Shown here piece after piece: positions 62,243-64,000 of a stretch of 64,000 nucleotides of DNA. The DNA is from Streptomyces griseoluteus (GTDB taxonomy: Bacteria; Actinomycetota; Actinomycetes; Streptomycetales; Streptomycetaceae). The DNA is taken from positions 3,470 through 67,469 of the forward strand of contig JOBE01000043.1 of the NCBI GenBank assembly GCA_000717735.1, written 5' to 3'. Made by a program: the position numbers and the translations under genes. The notes under the pieces were generated by a model. The model saw only the letters and a list, made by a program, of their open reading frames with translations. It was not told the origin of the DNA and did no database searches. Positions within the stretch are counted from its first letter, which is position 1. Each line of letters begins with the position of its first letter.

Positions 62243-62818
62243 ATGGCTGTGAGCCTGTCCAAGGGCGGCAACGTCTCTCTGACCAAGGAGGCCCCGGGCC
62301 TCGCCGCTGTCACCGTGGGCCTCGGCTGGGACGTCCGCACGACCACCGGCACCGACTTCGACCTCGACGCCTCCGCGATCGGTGTGGACGGCGCGGGCAA
62401 GGTCGCGTCCGACGCGCACTTCGTCTTCTTCAACAACAAGTCGACGCCGGACCAGACCATCGTCCACACCGGTGACAACCGCACCGGCGAGGGCGGCGGC
62501 GACGACGAGCAGATCAACGTCAACCTCGCGGCCCTCCCGCCGAACGTCGACAAGATCGTCTTCCCGGTCTCCATCTACGACGCGGTGAACCGCTCGCAGA
62601 ACTTCGGCCAGGTGCGCAACGCGTACATCCGCATCCTCAACCAGGCCGGCGGCGCCGAGCTCGCGCGCTACGACCTCTCCGAGGACGCCGCCGTCGAGAC
62701 CGCCATGGTCTTCGGCGAGCTGTACCGCAACGGCGCGGAGTGGAAGTTCCGCGCGGTGGGCCAGGGCTACGCCTCGGGCCTGGAGGGCATCGCCCGCGAC
62801 TTCGGCGTCAGCCTCTGA
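62243..62818 (+). CDS. TerD-family stress protein
   Basis: A 191-residue calcium-binding TerD protein: MAVSLSKGGNVSLTKEAPGL, the acidic Ca loops TDFDLDASAIGVDGAGKV and GDNRTGEGGGDDEQINVNL, and SIYDAVNRSQNFGQVRNAYI. Family knowledge: paralogues act in tellurite/oxidative stress response and in Streptomyces differentiation, but the biochemical role is not settled. GGGACTTTCC lies ahead of the ATG without a strong ribosome site. A 12-base hairpin follows 21 bases after the stop. Confidence 0.93.
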   Translation: MAVSLSKGGNVSLTKEAPGLAAVTVGLGWDVRTTTGTDFDLDASAIGVDGAGKVASDAHFVFFNNKSTPDQTIVHTGDNRTGEGGGDDEQINVNLAALPPNVDKIVFPVSIYDAVNRSQNFGQVRNAYIRILNQAGGAELARYDLSEDAAVETAMVFGELYRNGAEWKFRAVGQGYASGLEGIARDFGVSL

Positions 62819-62839
62819 CGTATCCGTAGGACACACCCG

Positions 62840-62874
62840 TAGAGCCCCGGCTGGGATGACCCGCCGGGGCTCTA
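62840..62874 (+). terminator. terD terminator
   Basis: TAGAGCCCCGGC (62840-62851) pairs perfectly with GCCGGGGCTCTA (62863-62874). Its right arm touches the TACCCT hexamer (62873-62878) of the next gene's presumed promoter. Confidence 0.75.
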
Positions 62875-62885
62875 CCCTTGCCCGC

Positions 62886-63440
62886 GTGATCGTCGAAGCC
62901 CTCGTGCCCAAGGCCCTGGAGGACGGTGCGTCCCTGCCCGGCGCGCTGCTCACCGAAATCACCGCGCTCTACGCGTCCGACGAGGAGTTCCAGCAGCTCA
63001 GCGGCGAGTTCCCCGACCCCTCCGACATCCTCCCCCACAGCCTTCGGCGTGGGAGGGACCCCCAGGACCAGGTCGCGGCGGCCCTCGCCGACGAGCTCGC
63101 CCGGCCCACCGCCGAAATCCTCCTCGCCCGCTCCGAGGGCCGGCTCGTCGCCCTCGCCGTGATCCTCGGCCGCCACCCCGACCCGGGGGAGACCGAGCCG
63201 TGGCTCGGGCTGCTCATGGTCCACGCGGACGAGCGGCGCGCGGGCCACGGACGCCGGCTCGCCGCGTACGCCGAGGACCGCTTCCGCGCCGAGGGCCGCA
63301 CCGGCCTCCGCCTCGCCGTCCTGGAGAACAACCCGAAGGCGCTGGCCTTCTGGACCTCACTCGGTTACGAGGAGACGGATCGCCGCCCCGACCTGACGCA
63401 CGGCCGCCCGTGCGTGGTCATGCGCAAGAGCCTGCGCTGA
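62886..63440 (+). CDS. GNAT acetyltransferase with short in-frame insertion
   Basis: A 184-residue GNAT protein. The core is ILLARSEGRLVALAVILGRHP, then LLMVHADERRAGHGRRLAAYAED (acetyl-CoA loop RAGHGR) and LAVLENNPKALAFWTSLGYEETDRR. Residues ~47-62 (ILPHSLRRGRDPQDQ) are encoded by an imperfect hairpin-forming segment and look foreign to the fold. The GTG start has TACCCT ending 7 bases upstream and no ribosome site. The last 23 bases overlap the converging Nudix gene. Confidence 0.78.
   Translation: MIVEALVPKALEDGASLPGALLTEITALYASDEEFQQLSGEFPDPSDILPHSLRRGRDPQDQVAAALADELARPTAEILLARSEGRLVALAVILGRHPDPGETEPWLGLLMVHADERRAGHGRRLAAYAEDRFRAEGRTGLRLAVLENNPKALAFWTSLGYEETDRRPDLTHGRPCVVMRKSLR
63029..63057 (+). 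repeat. Hairpin-forming element inside the GNAT gene
   Basis: CCTCCCCCAC and GTGGGAGGG flank CAGCCTTCGGC-like spacer. The pattern (GTGGGAGGGACCCCCAG) resembles short palindromic units scattered in Streptomyces genomes; here it is read in frame. Confidence 0.45.
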
Positions 63441-63864
63441 CACCGATCAGGGACAGCGCGTCGGCCGCCGCCGGGGACAACTCGGCCGCCGTGAGCCCGG
63501 TGAGCGGCCGCCACGCGACGGCCTCCGTACTGCCCTCCGTCTCGGTGACGATGAGCGGGCCGCCGGGGGCGAGCTCCACCGCGTAGAAGAGGGCCACCAG
63601 CTGCCAGGACACGCCGTTGCGGTGGGCGGCGTACGTCCGAGCGTCGACGAGCCGGGCACCGGCGAGGCCGCGGCCCGTCTCCTCGTGCAGCTCGCGCGCC
63701 AGCGCCTCCACCGGCTGCTCGCCGGGGTCTATGCCGCCGCCGGGCAGGTGCCACAGTCCGGGTTCGAAGACCGGCGAGGCTTCCGAGAGCCGGGCCAGGA
63801 GCAACCGGTCGCGCTCGACGGCGATCGCGTAGGCCGAGACGCGCTTCTGCACGGACGTTTCCAC
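63418..63864 (-). CDS. Nudix hydrolase
   Basis: A 148-residue Nudix protein. The Nudix box is complete: GGGIDPGEQPVEALARELHE followed by ETGRGL, with the metal-binding Glu residues of REx2EE. Family knowledge: hydrolyses nucleoside diphosphates linked to another moiety; the substrate is not readable. The preceding WHLPGGG strand is typical of MutT-like members. It overlaps the end of the GNAT gene by 23 bases, converging. Confidence 0.9.
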   Translation of the reverse strand: METSVQKRVSAYAIAVERDRLLLARLSEASPVFEPGLWHLPGGGIDPGEQPVEALARELHEETGRGLAGARLVDARTYAAHRNGVSWQLVALFYAVELAPGGPLIVTETEGSTEAVAWRPLTGLTAAELSPAAADALSLIGVSAGSCA

Positions 63865-63928
63865 GGTGTCCCTCCGGGGTTCGGTTCTGTCGGGCGAATG
63901 GCCCTAGAAGACTGATGAAGATCTTGTT

Positions 63929-63963
63929 GAGGGGCTGTCCGGCCGGAGGCCGGGCAGCCCCTC
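63929..63963. terminator. Terminator-like hairpin near the right edge
   Basis: GAGGGGCTG (63929-63937) pairs with CAGCCCCTC (63955-63963), with further GGCCGG pairing inside. It probably ends a gene lying to the right of the window on the minus strand or insulates the Nudix gene. Confidence 0.6.
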
Positions 63964-64000
63964 GTGGTCATGTGCCGGTGGGGGCGAGATGCCAGGTGCC

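Overview
The window is high-GC actinobacterial DNA. Third-position GC bias, GTG/TTG starts, HrdB-like promoters and the gene set (DasR sites, BldD-type site, GpgS, CIRCE-controlled groEL2, cdgB-like diguanylate cyclase) point to Streptomyces. No database search was possible, so family calls come from motifs and recalled family knowledge. 

Region 1 (1-8990, mostly minus strand) is a secondary-metabolite cassette: a SAM synthetase (cut by the window edge), a carrier protein, a holo-ACP synthase, a class II aaRS-like amino acid:carrier-protein ligase, an AurF-type diiron oxygenase, two methyltransferases and a MaoC protein, apparently one operon from a promoter at about 6135-6164. A PLP gamma-elimination-family enzyme and a 14-TM exporter lie upstream. 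The combination fits the glycine-derived nitronate / O-methyl nitronate chemistry described for enteromycin carboxamide. 

Region 2 (9-31 kb) is mixed: an HD protein, a lipoprotein, a 2481-residue secreted polymorphic-toxin-like protein built from a duplicated ~1,090-residue module with a likely immunity gene behind it, an MFS exporter paired with a chloramphenicol phosphotransferase-like kinase, a MurR/RpiR-type regulator with murQ, a secreted tripeptidyl-aminopeptidase-like hydrolase, an aldo/keto reductase with a signal-less solute-binding protein, and a large secreted FG-GAP protein. 

Region 3 (31-41.7 kb) is mainly housekeeping in an order I recall as conserved in Streptomyces: groEL2 with two CIRCE elements, a cold-shock protein, a CysO-like sulfur carrier ending Gly-Gly-Cys, thrC, gpgS, a sortase-type surface protein and otsA. 

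Region 4 (41.7-52.3 kb) looks like an accessory insertion separating otsA from otsB. It carries an albusnodin-type lasso peptide cluster (precursor core GQGGGQSEDKRRAYNC, cyclase, B protease, acetyltransferase) preceded by three tiny coupled genes, a divergent XRE regulator with a GNAT, a RepL/MarR-like winged-helix protein in a lower-GC patch, an HxlR/imine-reductase-like pair and an M6 metalloprotease. 

Region 5 (52.3-64 kb) returns to conserved genes: otsB, a DUF3263 protein, a sugar-binding lipoprotein divergent from nagK-nagA with two DasR-type dre sites between them, a PfkB kinase, a CBM membrane protein, a GAF-PAS-GGDEF diguanylate cyclase with a BldD-type palindrome upstream, a flavin reductase, ArfB, TerD, a GNAT and a Nudix hydrolase.
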